Part shown: positions 7,183 to 15,313 of the stretch, piece by piece
Layout: each line of letters opens with the position of its first letter
Numbering within the stretch: the stretch's first letter is position 1
NCBI GenBank assembly: GCA_009787625.1
Contig: WQSX01000032.1
Span: 1-32,831 of the forward strand
Direction of reading: 5' to 3'
Length of the DNA stretch: 32,831 bases
From: Oscillospiraceae bacterium
GTDB taxonomy: Bacteria > Bacillota > Clostridia > Oscillospirales > Oscillospiraceae
Made by a program: the position numbers and the translations under genes
Notes under the pieces: generated by a model
What the model was told of the DNA's origin: nothing
Seen by the model: the letters and a program-made list of their open reading frames with translations, nothing else
The model's database searches: none

Positions 7183-9562
7183 GTGGTACCTCCTCCATCG
7201 CATAACATTCTATAATATCGCCAAGCTTAATATCATCGAACTTCTCAAGGGAGATACCGCACTCGTAGTTTGTGGCAACTTCCCTGACATCATCTTTAAA
7301 CCTACGGAGCGAAGAGATTTCACCTTCATGGATAACTATGCCGTCTCTTACGACACGCGCTTGACCGTTGCGGATAATTTTACCGCTTTGGACATAACTT
7401 CCGCAGATAGTTCCGACCGAAGAAGCCTTGAAAATCTCACGAACTTCAGCATGACCATGGACAACCTCTTGGAACTTGGGTGCGAGCATACCTTTCATTG
7501 CAAGCTCAATTTCATTGATGCAGTCGTAGATAACACGGTACATGCGCATATCGACATTGCTGCGCATAGCACTGTCTCTTGCGGCATTATCGGGGCGAAC
7601 ATTAAACCCGACAATTATTGCGCCACTCGTAGAGGCGAGCATAATGTCAGATTCGTTTATAGCACCAACACCTGAGTGTATAACGCGTACACGCACTTCT
7701 TCGTTTGTGAGTTTTTGTAGAGACGCTTTGATAGCCTCGGCACTACCTTGAACGTCGGCTTTGACAATGATGTTGAGGTCCTTCAGCTCGCCCTCTTGAA
7801 TTCTGGAGAAAAGATCCTCAAGGGAAACCTTGACCGTCCCGGAAAACATGTTGCGCTTCGCAACTTTGCGCTCATCGGCGAGTTCTTTAGCCATGCGTTC
7901 ATCAGTAACAACGTTGAACATATCACCTGCATCGGGAACTTCTGACATACCGGAAATTTCAACAGGCACAGATGGGCCTGCCTCGGTGAGTCTCTCACCC
8001 GTATCAGTCATCATAACACGGACATTACCGACGGCACTGCCCGCAATAATGGTATCACCGTGTTTTAATGTGCCGTTTTGAACCAGAACAGTCATCAGAG
8101 GACCGCGCCCTTTGTCGAGCCTTGCTTCAATAACAGTACCGCGAGCAAGGCGTAGAGGATTAGCTTTAAGTTCTGCAACCTCAGCGGTCAAAATAATCAT
8201 TTCGAGTAGATGGTCGATACCTTCGCCCTTTTTGGCTGAAATCTTGCAGACAATGGTCTCGCCGCCCCATTCTTCGGGAACAAGCTCGTATTCGGTGAGC
8301 TGTTGCATGATTTTATCAGGATTTGCACCTGCAACGTCGATTTTATTTATAGCTACAATTATCGGGATAGATGCCGCTCTGGCGTGGTTGATTGATTCAA
8401 TAGTCTGCGGCATAATACCATCATCAGCGGCTACTATCAGTATTGCAATATCTGTAACACTCGCACCTCGGGCACGCATTGCAGTAAATGCTTCGTGACC
8501 CGGTGTGTCGAGAAATGTGATTGGATTGCCGTGGATTTGAGTTTGGTAAGCACCGATATGTTGTGTAATACCACCCGCTTCACCCGCCGCGACACTCTCT
8601 TTGCGAATTCTATCAAGCAGAGAAGTCTTACCGTGGTCAACATGCCCCATAACTACAACAACAGGAGCACGAGGAACTAAATCATGCTCTGTGTCCTCGC
8701 TGTCGTCGATAAGGCGTTCCTCAATGGTGACAACAACTTCCTTTTCAACTTTACAGCCGAGCTCAATAGCAACCAGAGCCGCTGTATCATGGTCAATAAT
8801 ATCAGAAACAGAAGCCATTACACCCATTTTTATCAGTTGGCGAACGACCTCTGCGCCTGCTTTTTTCATTCGGGAAGCGAGCTCCCCAACGCTGATTTCG
8901 TCGGGAATCATGACTTTAAGCTGTGCTTTCTTGGCGACTTCGAGTTGAAGCTTTTGCATTCTGTCACGCTCTTCTTGGCGTTTCTTTGCGCCATGCGCCA
9001 TGGATTGATGCTGGGTGCGGCCCCCCTTGCGGACTATTTTTTCTTTGCCTCGCGCCATTTTCTCAGCACGTTCGGGGACAAGGTTGTCCAGCCGCTCATC
9101 GTACTTAGACATATTGATAGTGGCTCCGGAAGTGTCGATGACACGCTTTTGCGGAGCTCTGTGCGGCATAAACGGTTTATCCGGCTTTTTAGGAGCCTTA
9201 GTGGGAGCGGGTTCTGAAGCTGATGCTTCCGAAGACGGGGGAGAGCTCGCGGATGCTGATGGTGTATCTTTTTGCGTTGCTCCCGTGGCTGTCTCTTCCG
9301 TTCCTGCATTACCTGCTTTTTTATCATCTGTGGGCATTGATTCAGGCGAAGCTGCCCCGTCGGTAAAAATTTCGCTGATATCCTCGACCTGATTACTGAA
9401 AGTCAGATAGTTAAAAATGATGTCAAGCTCGGCGATAGAGAGTATATGCATATGATTTTTAGGGGTCTCCGCATACTTCGTGAGGATTTCAGTGATTTGC
9501 TTTGTAGTCAACTTAAAATCCTTCGCGACCTCATGAACTCTATATTTGAACATTGTACTCAT
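7175..9562 (-). CDS. infB: Translation initiation factor IF-2
   Basis: IF-2 is the GTPase that brings initiator fMet-tRNA to the 30S subunit. The 795-aa protein has an IF2_N domain (about 1-60, [19 protein letters not shown]), an Ala/Pro/Ser/Lys-rich linker (about 70-140) and a second IF2_N-like segment (about 220-275). The G domain follows, with GHVDHGKT at 306-313, [12 protein letters not shown] and SAKKG. Domains II, III and IV complete the usual layout; the last includes [13 protein letters not shown]. The start ATG 9562 has AGGAGG upstream and overlaps ylxQ by 4 bp (ATGA). The 3' end overlaps rbfA. Confidence 0.98.
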   Translation of the reverse strand: MSTMFKYRVHEVAKDFKLTTKQITEILTKYAETPKNHMHILSIAELDIIFNYLTFSNQVEDISEIFTDGAASPESMPTDDKKAGNAGTEETATGATQKDTPSASASSPPSSEASASEPAPTKAPKKPDKPFMPHRAPQKRVIDTSGATINMSKYDERLDNLVPERAEKMARGKEKIVRKGGRTQHQSMAHGAKKRQEERDRMQKLQLEVAKKAQLKVMIPDEISVGELASRMKKAGAEVVRQLIKMGVMASVSDIIDHDTAALVAIELGCKVEKEVVVTIEERLIDDSEDTEHDLVPRAPVVVVMGHVDHGKTSLLDRIRKESVAAGEAGGITQHIGAYQTQIHGNPITFLDTPGHEAFTAMRARGASVTDIAILIVAADDGIMPQTIESINHARAASIPIIVAINKIDVAGANPDKIMQQLTEYELVPEEWGGETIVCKISAKKGEGIDHLLEMIILTAEVAELKANPLRLARGTVIEARLDKGRGPLMTVLVQNGTLKHGDTIIAGSAVGNVRVMMTDTGERLTEAGPSVPVEISGMSEVPDAGDMFNVVTDERMAKELADERKVAKRNMFSGTVKVSLEDLFSRIQEGELKDLNIIVKADVQGSAEAIKASLQKLTNEEVRVRVIHSGVGAINESDIMLASTSGAIIVGFNVRPDNAARDSAMRSNVDMRMYRVIYDCINEIELAMKGMLAPKFQEVVHGHAEVREIFKASSVGTICGSYVQSGKIIRNGQARVVRDGIVIHEGEISSLRRFKDDVREVATNYECGISLEKFDDIKLGDIIECYAMEEVPHV

Positions 9563-9906
9563 ATATGCATTTCCTCCTGTGTTTCCATATGCGTTTGATC
9601 TTGCTTTGATTTTAGTTTTTCAGTAAAAGAACATGCAAGCCCATCGTCTAAAATCGCCAAAATTCCCGGCGAGCCTCTGCCTGCTATGTTGCCAAACTCA
9701 AATTTTGTGTATGGTACGGGCATGTATTTGACTTCATATTTTTCGGCATTTAACTTCGCTCTTCTTGTCGAGCCATCCGAAGCATCGCTGGCTGATAGAA
9801 CAAGTGATGCTATACCCATTCTCACAGTAAAAGCCACATCATTGGCACCTACAGCGAGTTTGCCCGCTTTTCTGGCAATTCCAAGTAAATTGAGAGTTCG
9901 ATCCAT
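9559..9906 (-). CDS. ylxQ: Ribosomal protein L7Ae-family RNA-binding protein YlxQ
   Basis: This 115-aa protein begins [20 protein letters not shown] and continues with [14 protein letters not shown], the standard pattern of bacterial L7Ae/L30e-like kink-turn binders. It is located between ylxR and infB as in Bacillus. Its RNA target is not settled by the sequence. The last 20 residues ([19 protein letters not shown]) are polar and extend beyond the core fold. The stop overlaps the infB start by 4 bp, so translation is likely coupled. Confidence 0.9.
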   Translation of the reverse strand: MDRTLNLLGIARKAGKLAVGANDVAFTVRMGIASLVLSASDASDGSTRRAKLNAEKYEVKYMPVPYTKFEFGNIAGRGSPGILAILDDGLACSFTEKLKSKQDQTHMETQEEMHI

Positions 9907-9931
9907 TATTTCACCGTTAGTTAAATTTTAA

Positions 9932-10183
9932 CTAAAACAAACCTTCCATTGACCGTAGTATATATTCGGGCACCTGAGCCTTAAAAGCTCTGGACACTGC
10001 CTTTGATTTTATTGCTTTCTTGAAGCATGATTCATTCAGGCATAGATATGCACCGCGCCCCGGCAATTTACCACTGTGGTCAATCGAGATAACTCCTTCC
10101 GGAGACTTGACTAAGCGGAACAATTCAGACTTCGGACTCATCTGACGGCAGGCAATGCATAACCGTAGCGGTTTATTCGGCAT
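9932..10183 (-). CDS. ylxR: YlxR / DUF448 RNA-binding protein (RnpM-like)
   Basis: The 83-aa product has the family signature RLCIACRQMSPKSELFRLV, then GRGAYLCLNESCFKKAIKS. Two Cys pairs (CIAC and CLNESC) are present. Homologues bind RNA, and in B. subtilis the protein has been linked to RNase P modulation (RnpM). I choose ATG 10183, which overlaps nusA by 11 bp; an upstream extension to 10336 would read nusA in another frame and has no family similarity. It is coupled to nusA upstream and separated from ylxQ by 25 bp. Confidence 0.92.
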   Translation of the reverse strand: MPNKPLRLCIACRQMSPKSELFRLVKSPEGVISIDHSGKLPGRGAYLCLNESCFKKAIKSKAVSRAFKAQVPEYILRSMEGLF

Positions 10184-11234
10184 CTGCCTGACTTTCTGAT
10201 TTAATATCAATCTTAAAGCCCGTGAGACGTGCAGCCAGACGGACATTTTGCCCCTCCTTGCCGATGGCAAGTGAAAGTTGGTTGTCCGGAACAATAACAC
10301 GGCTGGATTTGCCATCTTCGGACATAAGCACCTCAATGACCTCGGAAGGAGCGAGAGCAGAGGCTATATATTCAGTCGGATCCTCGCTGTAGCGGACAAT
10401 ATCAATCTTCTCGCCGCCAAGCTCATTGACAATGGTGTTGACACGAGCACCTTTTGAACCGACACAAGCGCCAATGGGTTCAACATCGGGGTCATTTGAT
10501 AGAACAGCTATTTTCGTGCGATTACCCGCTTCGCGTGCGATACTCTTGATTTCAACAATGCCCTCTGTGATTTCAGGCACTTCAAGCTCAAAGAGTTTCT
10601 TGACAAGTCCGGGGTGAGTGCGGGAGATGAGGATTTGAGGGCCTCTGGTTGTCTTTTTGACTTCTATTACATAGACCTTTATTCTATCACCGTCGCGCAG
10701 AGGTTCTGTAGGGATTCTCTCGCCGGAAGAAAGCATTGCCTCTGTGTGTTCGTTGCCTCCGCCGATTTGAATGGAAACACCACCTGTGCGCGAGTCAATT
10801 CGCGACACAACGCCCGTGAGAATTTCGTGCTCCTTAGAAGTGAACTCATCAAAAACAATATTGCGTTCAGCTTCGCGAATACCTTGAATAATGACCTGTT
10901 TTGCGGCTTGTGCCGCAATGCGTCCAAACTTGGTAGTGTCAACAGGTTCGTTGATGAAGTCGCCGACTACGGCACCCGGCTTGATTTTGCCGGCTTCTTC
11001 TACAGAAAGTTGAGTGACAGGGTCTTCCACTTCTTCGACAACAACCTGCTGCATAAACATATCCACAGTTTTTTCAACGGGGTCAAGCACCACTCTGGCG
11101 CAGTCTTGCTGCAGGGGGTAATCTTTTCTCAAGGCAGCAAGTAGAGCCTGCTCAATTTTTTCGAGCATATAGGTTTGTGGTATACCTTTTTCTTTTTCAA
11201 TATCCGCAATAGCAGCGAAAAATTCGGCGTTCAT
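10173..11234 (-). CDS. nusA: Transcription termination/antitermination factor NusA
   Basis: NusA binds RNA polymerase and modulates pausing, termination and antitermination. The 353-aa protein has the polymerase-binding N-terminal domain (NAEFFAAIADIEKEKGI, then EKIEQALLAAL), an S1 domain from about residue 135 (EILTGVVSRID), and two KH domains. The KH region shows SIAREAGNRTKIAV, then PIGACVGSKGARVNTIV and LAIGKEGQNVRLAARLTG. It lacks the acidic C-terminal repeats of enterobacterial NusA, as expected for Firmicutes. The start ATG 11234 follows GAAGGAG; longer frames to 11306 have no homology. rimP, usually the gene before nusA, is absent, so nusA heads this operon behind its own promoter. 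Confidence 0.97.
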   Translation of the reverse strand: MNAEFFAAIADIEKEKGIPQTYMLEKIEQALLAALRKDYPLQQDCARVVLDPVEKTVDMFMQQVVVEEVEDPVTQLSVEEAGKIKPGAVVGDFINEPVDTTKFGRIAAQAAKQVIIQGIREAERNIVFDEFTSKEHEILTGVVSRIDSRTGGVSIQIGGGNEHTEAMLSSGERIPTEPLRDGDRIKVYVIEVKKTTRGPQILISRTHPGLVKKLFELEVPEITEGIVEIKSIAREAGNRTKIAVLSNDPDVEPIGACVGSKGARVNTIVNELGGEKIDIVRYSEDPTEYIASALAPSEVIEVLMSEDGKSSRVIVPDNQLSLAIGKEGQNVRLAARLTGFKIDIKSESQADAE

Positions 11235-11420
11235 TACGATATCTCCTTCAAATAATAATACACGATAAAAGATTGCGGTGCAAGGCATCCGCTTCGGAGT
11301 GGGCATATAAGCTCAGCACCGAATGGAGCAAAAATCACCCTTTGCAGAAAAAAGAGTGGGGATTCCCACTCACCGAGACTGCAACACCTGCAGCGACAAA
11401 ACATATCGCCACCGATAGGT

Positions 11421-11449
11421 ATAATATCACACACAGCAGGCGTTTGCAA
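11421..11449 (-). promoter_or_regulatory. Candidate promoter of the nusA-infB operon
   Basis: On the minus strand TTGCAA (11449-11444), a 17-bp spacer and TATTAT (11426-11421) make a good vegetative promoter. The start would be near 11414, leaving about 180 nt of untranslated leader before nusA. I see no recognisable riboswitch or T-box in that leader. Confidence 0.5.
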
Positions 11450-11540
11450 GCATTTTTTTAAATATTTACCATAGGGCATCTCTAAAGTTACTGTTCGTAC
11501 ATATCAATCTGTCAGACACTGAGTTTTTAGAGAATACCTC

Positions 11541-11569
11541 TTGTATATTTCTCGTACATTTGATACAAT
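11541..11569 (+). promoter_or_regulatory. Candidate promoter of the LOR/SDH-domain gene
   Basis: TTGTAT at 11541-11546, a 17-bp spacer and TACAAT at 11564-11569 precede the gene by about 58 bp. The -35 is weak (three of six consensus bases) and the -10 is good. It diverges from the nusA promoter across a 120-bp AT-rich stretch. Confidence 0.4.
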
Positions 11570-11627
11570 CAGTGGGAAGTAATTTATAAAATTTTTAACA
11601 TTTATCACAACTACAAGGAGAACTACC

Positions 11628-12725
11628 ATGAAATTTATGCTTCCAACCTTTGTATCCCCTGATTTCACAGCAGAAAACTTCAAAGACACACCTGAGTGCA
11701 AATTCATTCCTGCACCCGCAGATTTTGTGGCACCCGAATACTACCACGCCACAACAATATTCCCTGAATATTTCAAACACGGTGCCGAATGGCTACTAGC
11801 CAAAGAGAGTCGTATGGACTGTGTAGCTGTTTTGGAAAACGGAAAAATACACGTGCGCGAGTTCAGGAACATCAAGAAAGGTGACCTCGTTGCAACCGGG
11901 CGTACAGAGGACGGCAGTGAAGGTATATATGTCCACCCTGACTGCTTTAAAGAAAATACAGAAGAAATAGAAAAGGAAAAAGAGACATTCGTATTTCGCC
12001 AAGGGCGCAGCCGTGAAACCGCATTTTCAATAGATTACGACTCACTCTACGAACTACTCAGGCATGAGCGCGACAACGGTTACATAGTGTGGGTAATGGG
12101 CCCTGCCTGCTCATTCGATGCAGACTCCCGCAACGCATTTAGCAAACTAATCGAAAACGGCTATGTACACTCGCTCTTAGCGGGCAATGCTCTCGCCACA
12201 CACGATTTGGAAGGTGCCTACAGAAAAACAGCTTTGGGACAAGATATCTACACACAAGAGTCGGTACACAATGGTCACTACAATCACATAGACACAATAA
12301 ACAGAGCGAGACTACACGGCTCAATAGAAAAATTTATAGAAGAAGAAAAACTGGATAACGGCATAATAGTTGCATGTGTTAAAAAGAAAATCCCCATGGT
12401 ATTTGTTGGCTCAGTGCGAGACGATGGACCACTGCCCGGAGTATATGGCGATGCATATGAAGGTCAAGAGGCAATGAGAGCGGAGCTAAAAAAAGCCACA
12501 ACCGTAATCTCAATGGCAAGCGTTCTGCACACAATAGCCGCAGGAAACATATCTCCAATGTTCCGCTTCACGGACGAAAACACAGCACGCCCGATATACT
12601 TCTACACAGTAGATATCTCAGAATTTGCGGCAAACAAACTCGCCGACCGCGGCAGTCTGTCAGCCAAAAGCATAATAACAAACGCACAAGACTTCATGGC
12701 ACACCTCGGCAAAGCGTTGGGTTAA
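11628..12725 (+). CDS. LOR/SDH-domain protein, possible ornithine cyclodeaminase-like enzyme
   Basis: The 365-aa protein matches the family named after a region of the bifunctional lysine-ketoglutarate reductase/saccharopine dehydrogenase. Diagnostic blocks are VMGPACSFDADSRNAFSKL, then GYVHSLLAGNALATHDLEGA, NHIDTINRARLHGSIEKFI, FVGSVRDDGPLPGVYGDA, and ISMASVLHTIAAGN near the end. Archaeal relatives include an ornithine cyclodeaminase unrelated to the mu-crystallin type, and the domain also forms the C-terminal part of cyanobacterial arginine-degrading proteins. The reaction here is inferred at best. The N-terminal 110 residues carry the partner domain typical of the stand-alone form. The start ATG 11628 has AAGGAG 7 bp upstream. 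It is a single-gene transcript with no arginine or proline genes nearby. Confidence 0.75.
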   Translation: MKFMLPTFVSPDFTAENFKDTPECKFIPAPADFVAPEYYHATTIFPEYFKHGAEWLLAKESRMDCVAVLENGKIHVREFRNIKKGDLVATGRTEDGSEGIYVHPDCFKENTEEIEKEKETFVFRQGRSRETAFSIDYDSLYELLRHERDNGYIVWVMGPACSFDADSRNAFSKLIENGYVHSLLAGNALATHDLEGAYRKTALGQDIYTQESVHNGHYNHIDTINRARLHGSIEKFIEEEKLDNGIIVACVKKKIPMVFVGSVRDDGPLPGVYGDAYEGQEAMRAELKKATTVISMASVLHTIAAGNISPMFRFTDENTARPIYFYTVDISEFAANKLADRGSLSAKSIITNAQDFMAHLGKALG

Positions 12726-12851
12726 AAGTGATACACCCAAGGTAGCCCGGAATGAGCAGTTTGTGTAGTCGCTTTGCGAAGCAGCGGTTACATGGTGCAA
12801 ACGGCAAGAGCGGGCGACCGAGGTAACAACACCTACAGCAATTTTTCGTTC

Positions 12852-14147
12852 TTAATATGCATATCCGCAACAAAAGCCATCGTATAGCGCTTGCATGTAG
12901 TTGCAATTATTTGGCACAAAAAAAGTTGTATTTCGTGGCGCATAACAACAAAAAACTGTAGTTGTTGTTATGCTGCTACTACTACTTAACTCATTCATGC
13001 CATCGTACTGTTTATTAGAAATGATTATTTCAAAATTATCCTCGTATTCATAAATAGTTGTGGCTATGTCATCATCTTGTTCATACGCATAATTAATTGT
13101 AATCATTTCATAGTAATTCGATGCGCCGTTATATACAGAAGTGACTACCATGATCACACCGATACCCAATATCAGAAAAACTGCAAGCACAACACCGAAA
13201 GCAGATGCTTTTTTAATATTCATAATCGCAATTATGCGCTTCTCAAGAGGTTTTCTGGCAAAACTTGCAGCTAAAGTCGGATTTATACATTTATTTTCCT
13301 CAAGACCTATCAGATTTAGCGCATAGGTTGATTTTGCGCCTATGCCGAAAGTTCGCACCACTGATTCATCACAGGAAAATTCAATATCTCGGTTTGCCAA
13401 CATATACATCACCCACACCAAAGGATTAAACCAATGCACACAAAGGGCTATAACGAGTAGCCATTTTATTAAAACATCAAACCGCTTTATATGTGTAATC
13501 TCATGTGTGAGTATGTGCATGAGTTTTGTTTCATCATTAAAGTCGGTATTCTTCGGTAACAGTATTATAGGTTTCCACACACCATAAGTTAACGGTGCGT
13601 TAACTCTGTCTGAAATTCGGACTTGAACATTTCTTTTTATGTTCTGTTCATTGAGCCACTTGCAGATAAAGCTGTGTCGTATAGGAAGTGATGCTTTATA
13701 CTCTTTTCGGCGACGAAAATGCGTTATAAGAAATATCAACGCAAGGGCAACCACTCCAAAGTTCCATATGACGAAAAAAAGAGGGCGACGCACTGCATCG
13801 CTCAGAATATTTGATACCATGGCACTCAATGTGCGCACAAATTCAGGGACTATCAAAAAGGAAGCTATGGCTTCTACTCCTAAATAATAAGTTTCATCAG
13901 ATGTGATGTTAGTATTTTCGCCGATAGAGCTGTGCACCTCATATTCACTAGATGGAGAGTGCAAAGAATCTGAGCTTGCGCCTAAATATCCGATGGGTAC
14001 ATAAAACGAAATCAAAAGACGCAAAAGCACCATTCCCCAAAACACCATGAGAAATTTCTTAGGTAGCCTACGAAAAACTAGCGTTCGTACTAACATTACT
14101 GCTAATATGAGGACAGATGCCGAAAAGCTCATTTGCAAAACACTCAT
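12852..14147 (-). CDS. M56-family (BlaR1/MecR1-like) membrane metalloprotease and sensor
   Basis: The 431-aa protein has N-terminal membrane helices (about 8-24, 33-54 and 125-143) and a cytoplasmic zinc protease domain. HEITH is at 215-219 (ILTHEITHIKRFDVLIKW), and the downstream Glu motif is at about 256 (ANRDIEFSCDE). More membrane segments follow at about 228-250 and 317-336. In BlaR1/MecR1 the protease inactivates the BlaI/MecI repressor after an external signal. Here the C-terminal penicillin-binding domain is absent. It is replaced by an approximately 95-residue extracytoplasmic tail that is acidic, then Ser/Thr-rich, and ends with two Cys pairs (VFCCYAP and DGFCCGYAY). The gene starts 3 bp after the repressor gene (ATG 14147). 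It probably transduces an unknown signal, perhaps the product of the divergent peptide cluster. Confidence 0.82.
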   Translation of the reverse strand: MSVLQMSFSASVLILAVMLVRTLVFRRLPKKFLMVFWGMVLLRLLISFYVPIGYLGASSDSLHSPSSEYEVHSSIGENTNITSDETYYLGVEAIASFLIVPEFVRTLSAMVSNILSDAVRRPLFFVIWNFGVVALALIFLITHFRRRKEYKASLPIRHSFICKWLNEQNIKRNVQVRISDRVNAPLTYGVWKPIILLPKNTDFNDETKLMHILTHEITHIKRFDVLIKWLLVIALCVHWFNPLVWVMYMLANRDIEFSCDESVVRTFGIGAKSTYALNLIGLEENKCINPTLAASFARKPLEKRIIAIMNIKKASAFGVVLAVFLILGIGVIMVVTSVYNGASNYYEMITINYAYEQDDDIATTIYEYEDNFEIIISNKQYDGMNELSSSSSITTTTVFCCYAPRNTTFFVPNNCNYMQALYDGFCCGYAY

Positions 14148-14150
14148 ATG

Positions 14151-14525
14151 CTATGCCTTTCCTGGGTTTTCCATTTCGGTTATCTTCTGCTTTAATCGCT
14201 CGATTTCGCCTTTTGATAATCTTCCCTGTTCAAGTATTGATGCTACAAGTTGGTCTGCCGCACCATCATACATCTTGTTTATTAGTTCGGTTGTTTCATA
14301 CTCTCTCGCTCCGTCAAAAGTTACAAGTGAGTGACAGATAAAGTTAGGATTTTCACGCTTAATTGCGCCCTTATCAATACATTTCTTTATGACTGTGTAG
14401 GTGGTTGTTTTACTCCACCCTACCCTTTCTCCGAGAATCTCAGCCAAACGCTTTGCGGTGGTCGCACCTTCACTCCATAAAATATCCATGACCTTGAGTT
14501 CGGCATCAAATAATTTTATTGCCAC
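14151..14525 (-). CDS. BlaI/MecI/CopY-family transcriptional repressor
   Basis: The 124-aa product is a winged-helix repressor: LFDAELKVMDILWSEGATTA, then GWSKTTTYTVIKKCIDKGAI is the DNA-binding half, and the C-terminal helices form the dimer. I place the start at GTG 14525, six bases after GGAGG. The longer frame from 14570 would begin at about the predicted transcription start (about 14568), so it is unlikely. The protein lacks the C-terminal CxCx4CxC of copper-responsive CopY. A dyad overlaps its own promoter, and an almost identical promoter-dyad controls the divergent peptide operon. The likely role is a shared repressor relieved by the adjacent M56 protease. Confidence 0.9.
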   Translation of the reverse strand: MAIKLFDAELKVMDILWSEGATTAKRLAEILGERVGWSKTTTYTVIKKCIDKGAIKRENPNFICHSLVTFDGAREYETTELINKMYDGAADQLVASILEQGRLSKGEIERLKQKITEMENPGKA

Positions 14526-14574
14526 AGCACACCTCCAAGAAGTCGAAAACAAAGTAAAATTAGACAACACATTT

Positions 14575-14603
14575 ATTCTACCAAACTAGAATGGCTCTGT
14601 CAA
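14575..14603 (-). promoter_or_regulatory. Repressor-gene promoter with overlapping ATTCTA-n6-TAGAAT operator
   Basis: On the minus strand TTGACA (14603-14598), 17 bp, then TAGAAT (14580-14575). The -10 box is one arm of a dyad whose other arm is ATTCTA (14592-14587), with a 6-bp centre. The layout matches the peptide-operon promoter at 14898-14926 exactly, implying autoregulation by the BlaI-like repressor. Confidence 0.75.
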
Positions 14604-14651
14604 CACCATATTTCAGCTAAACATACTTGTTTTTTAAGACTGCGCCTTCTT

Positions 14652-14761
14652 TTTACTTTGTAGTGTTTTTTGTGATATAATCATATTTGGGTTCAAAGTC
14701 ATAAAGTTGCTTGAACAAACAATACATCGCCTTTTTCCATTAAAGGCGATGTATTGTTTGT
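14652..14761 (+). other. Perfect 20-bp inverted repeat behind a possible promoter
   Basis: Bases 14715-14734 return exactly as reverse complement at 14742-14761, around a 7-nt loop (TTCCATT). The stem contains CATCGCCTTT/AAAGGCGATG. A possible promoter (TTTACT 14652-14657, 18 bp, TATAAT 14676-14681) would start a transcript near 14688 that could end at the hairpin, although no T-run follows. It may be a small RNA, an attenuator or transposon debris. Confidence 0.45.
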
Positions 14762-14897
14762 AGGTTAGCCCCATGATTTCAATGGGTTGGGTGTGTTGTA
14801 CATTGTTGAGAGATGTCTATTACATAGTGCTATAAATGCTGCAAAAGTACCTACAATGTACGAAACATACCATTTTAATAAAGTTGTGAAATAACTA

Positions 14898-14950
14898 TTG
14901 ACACGCTCATTCTACCGTGATAGAATGAGCGTGTTCTATCGCAATAGAGT
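14898..14950 (+). promoter_or_regulatory. Peptide-operon promoter with two tandem BlaI-type operators
   Basis: TTGACA (14898-14903), 17 bp and TAGAAT (14921-14926) form a strong promoter. Operator 1 is ATTCTA (14909-14914), n6, TAGAAT (14921-14926), embedded in a perfect 14-bp inverted repeat (14901-14914 with 14921-14934). Operator 2 is GTTCTA (14933-14938), n6, TAGAGT (14945-14950), 24 bp further on. A repressor on site 1 would cover the -10 region, and site 2 spans the start region. The leader to the precursor ATG is about 180 nt. Confidence 0.75.
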
Positions 14951-15114
14951 GGCGTTAGATTAGTGAGTGATTAATTCATCAACAGTGTGAATGTCAATGA
15001 AACAATCCCTACACAAGTAGAAAAAATTTACTTTTCAAATATCTCAGTGGTAATCGCAAAGAGGGCATTTTAAGTATAGTATACAAAAAATCACAAATTA
15101 AAGGAGTAATTATT

Positions 15115-15288
15115 ATGTTGACAATTGGTAAACATTCTGAACCCATATTGGGGCTACCACAAAGCGAGTTAGAAGATTTCGACTTTGGCGTATCGGCTGT
15201 TGCTGTACCTTTCTGTTGCCCACGTTGCACATGTGGCTGTCGGCGTCCACCCAGTGGTGGAGCAGCATACCAAGAGGAAATTGCGTAG
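15115..15288 (+). CDS. Candidate Cys-rich precursor peptide of an azol(in)e-containing RiPP
   Basis: The 57-aa peptide begins at ATG 15115, eight bases after AAAGGAG. Residues 1-32 form an acidic, Cys-free leader (LPQSELEDFDFGVSAVAVP). Residues 33-57 form a core starting FCCPRCTCGCRRPPSGG and ending AAYQEEIA. All five Cys (34, 35, 38, 40, 42) lie within nine residues, as in precursors of streptolysin S-like and plantazolicin-like peptides; RCTC also begins the plantazolicin core as I recall it. The leader contains F22-x-x-x-V26, matching the FxxxB leader motif described for SagA-type substrates. Cys, Thr39 and Ser47 are possible cyclisation sites. It is the first gene after the operator-controlled promoter and precedes transport genes and McbB/McbC/YcaO homologues. 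The product structure is inferred. A zinc-finger-like small protein is the main alternative, but the context favours a RiPP. Confidence 0.8.
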   Translation: MLTIGKHSEPILGLPQSELEDFDFGVSAVAVPFCCPRCTCGCRRPPSGGAAYQEEIA

Positions 15289-15295
15289 CTATATC

Positions 15296-15313
15296 AATCC
15301 ATTGCGATAGAAT
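15296..15313. promoter_or_regulatory. Third operator-like site, inverted, after the precursor gene
   Basis: Bases 15301-15312 (ATTGCGATAGAA) are the exact reverse complement of the TTCTATCGCAAT found in operator 2 (14934-14945). They form a degenerate AATCCA-n6-TAGAAT dyad 8 bp after the precursor stop. No -35 box fits it, so it may be an auxiliary repressor site rather than a promoter. Confidence 0.45.

Noticed and set aside
12726..12851. Possible gene or RNA between the LOR/SDH gene and the M56 gene.
   Set aside because: The 126 bp hold no ribosome binding site, no clear hairpin with T-run and no conserved motif I can recognise.
12852..14570. Reading the BlaI/M56 pair as a beta-lactam resistance regulator.
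   Set aside because: The M56 protein has no penicillin-binding domain, there is no beta-lactamase or PBP gene nearby, and the operators match the peptide promoter.
14700..15000. Inverted repeats considered as a CRISPR array or attachment site.
   Set aside because: No regularly spaced direct repeats or cas genes are present; the repeats are explained as one isolated hairpin and tandem operator dyads.
14987..15073. A 28-codon frame (GTG AAT GTC...) just upstream of the precursor peptide, considered as a second precursor.
   Set aside because: There is no ribosome binding site, it has no Cys, and its composition is unremarkable.
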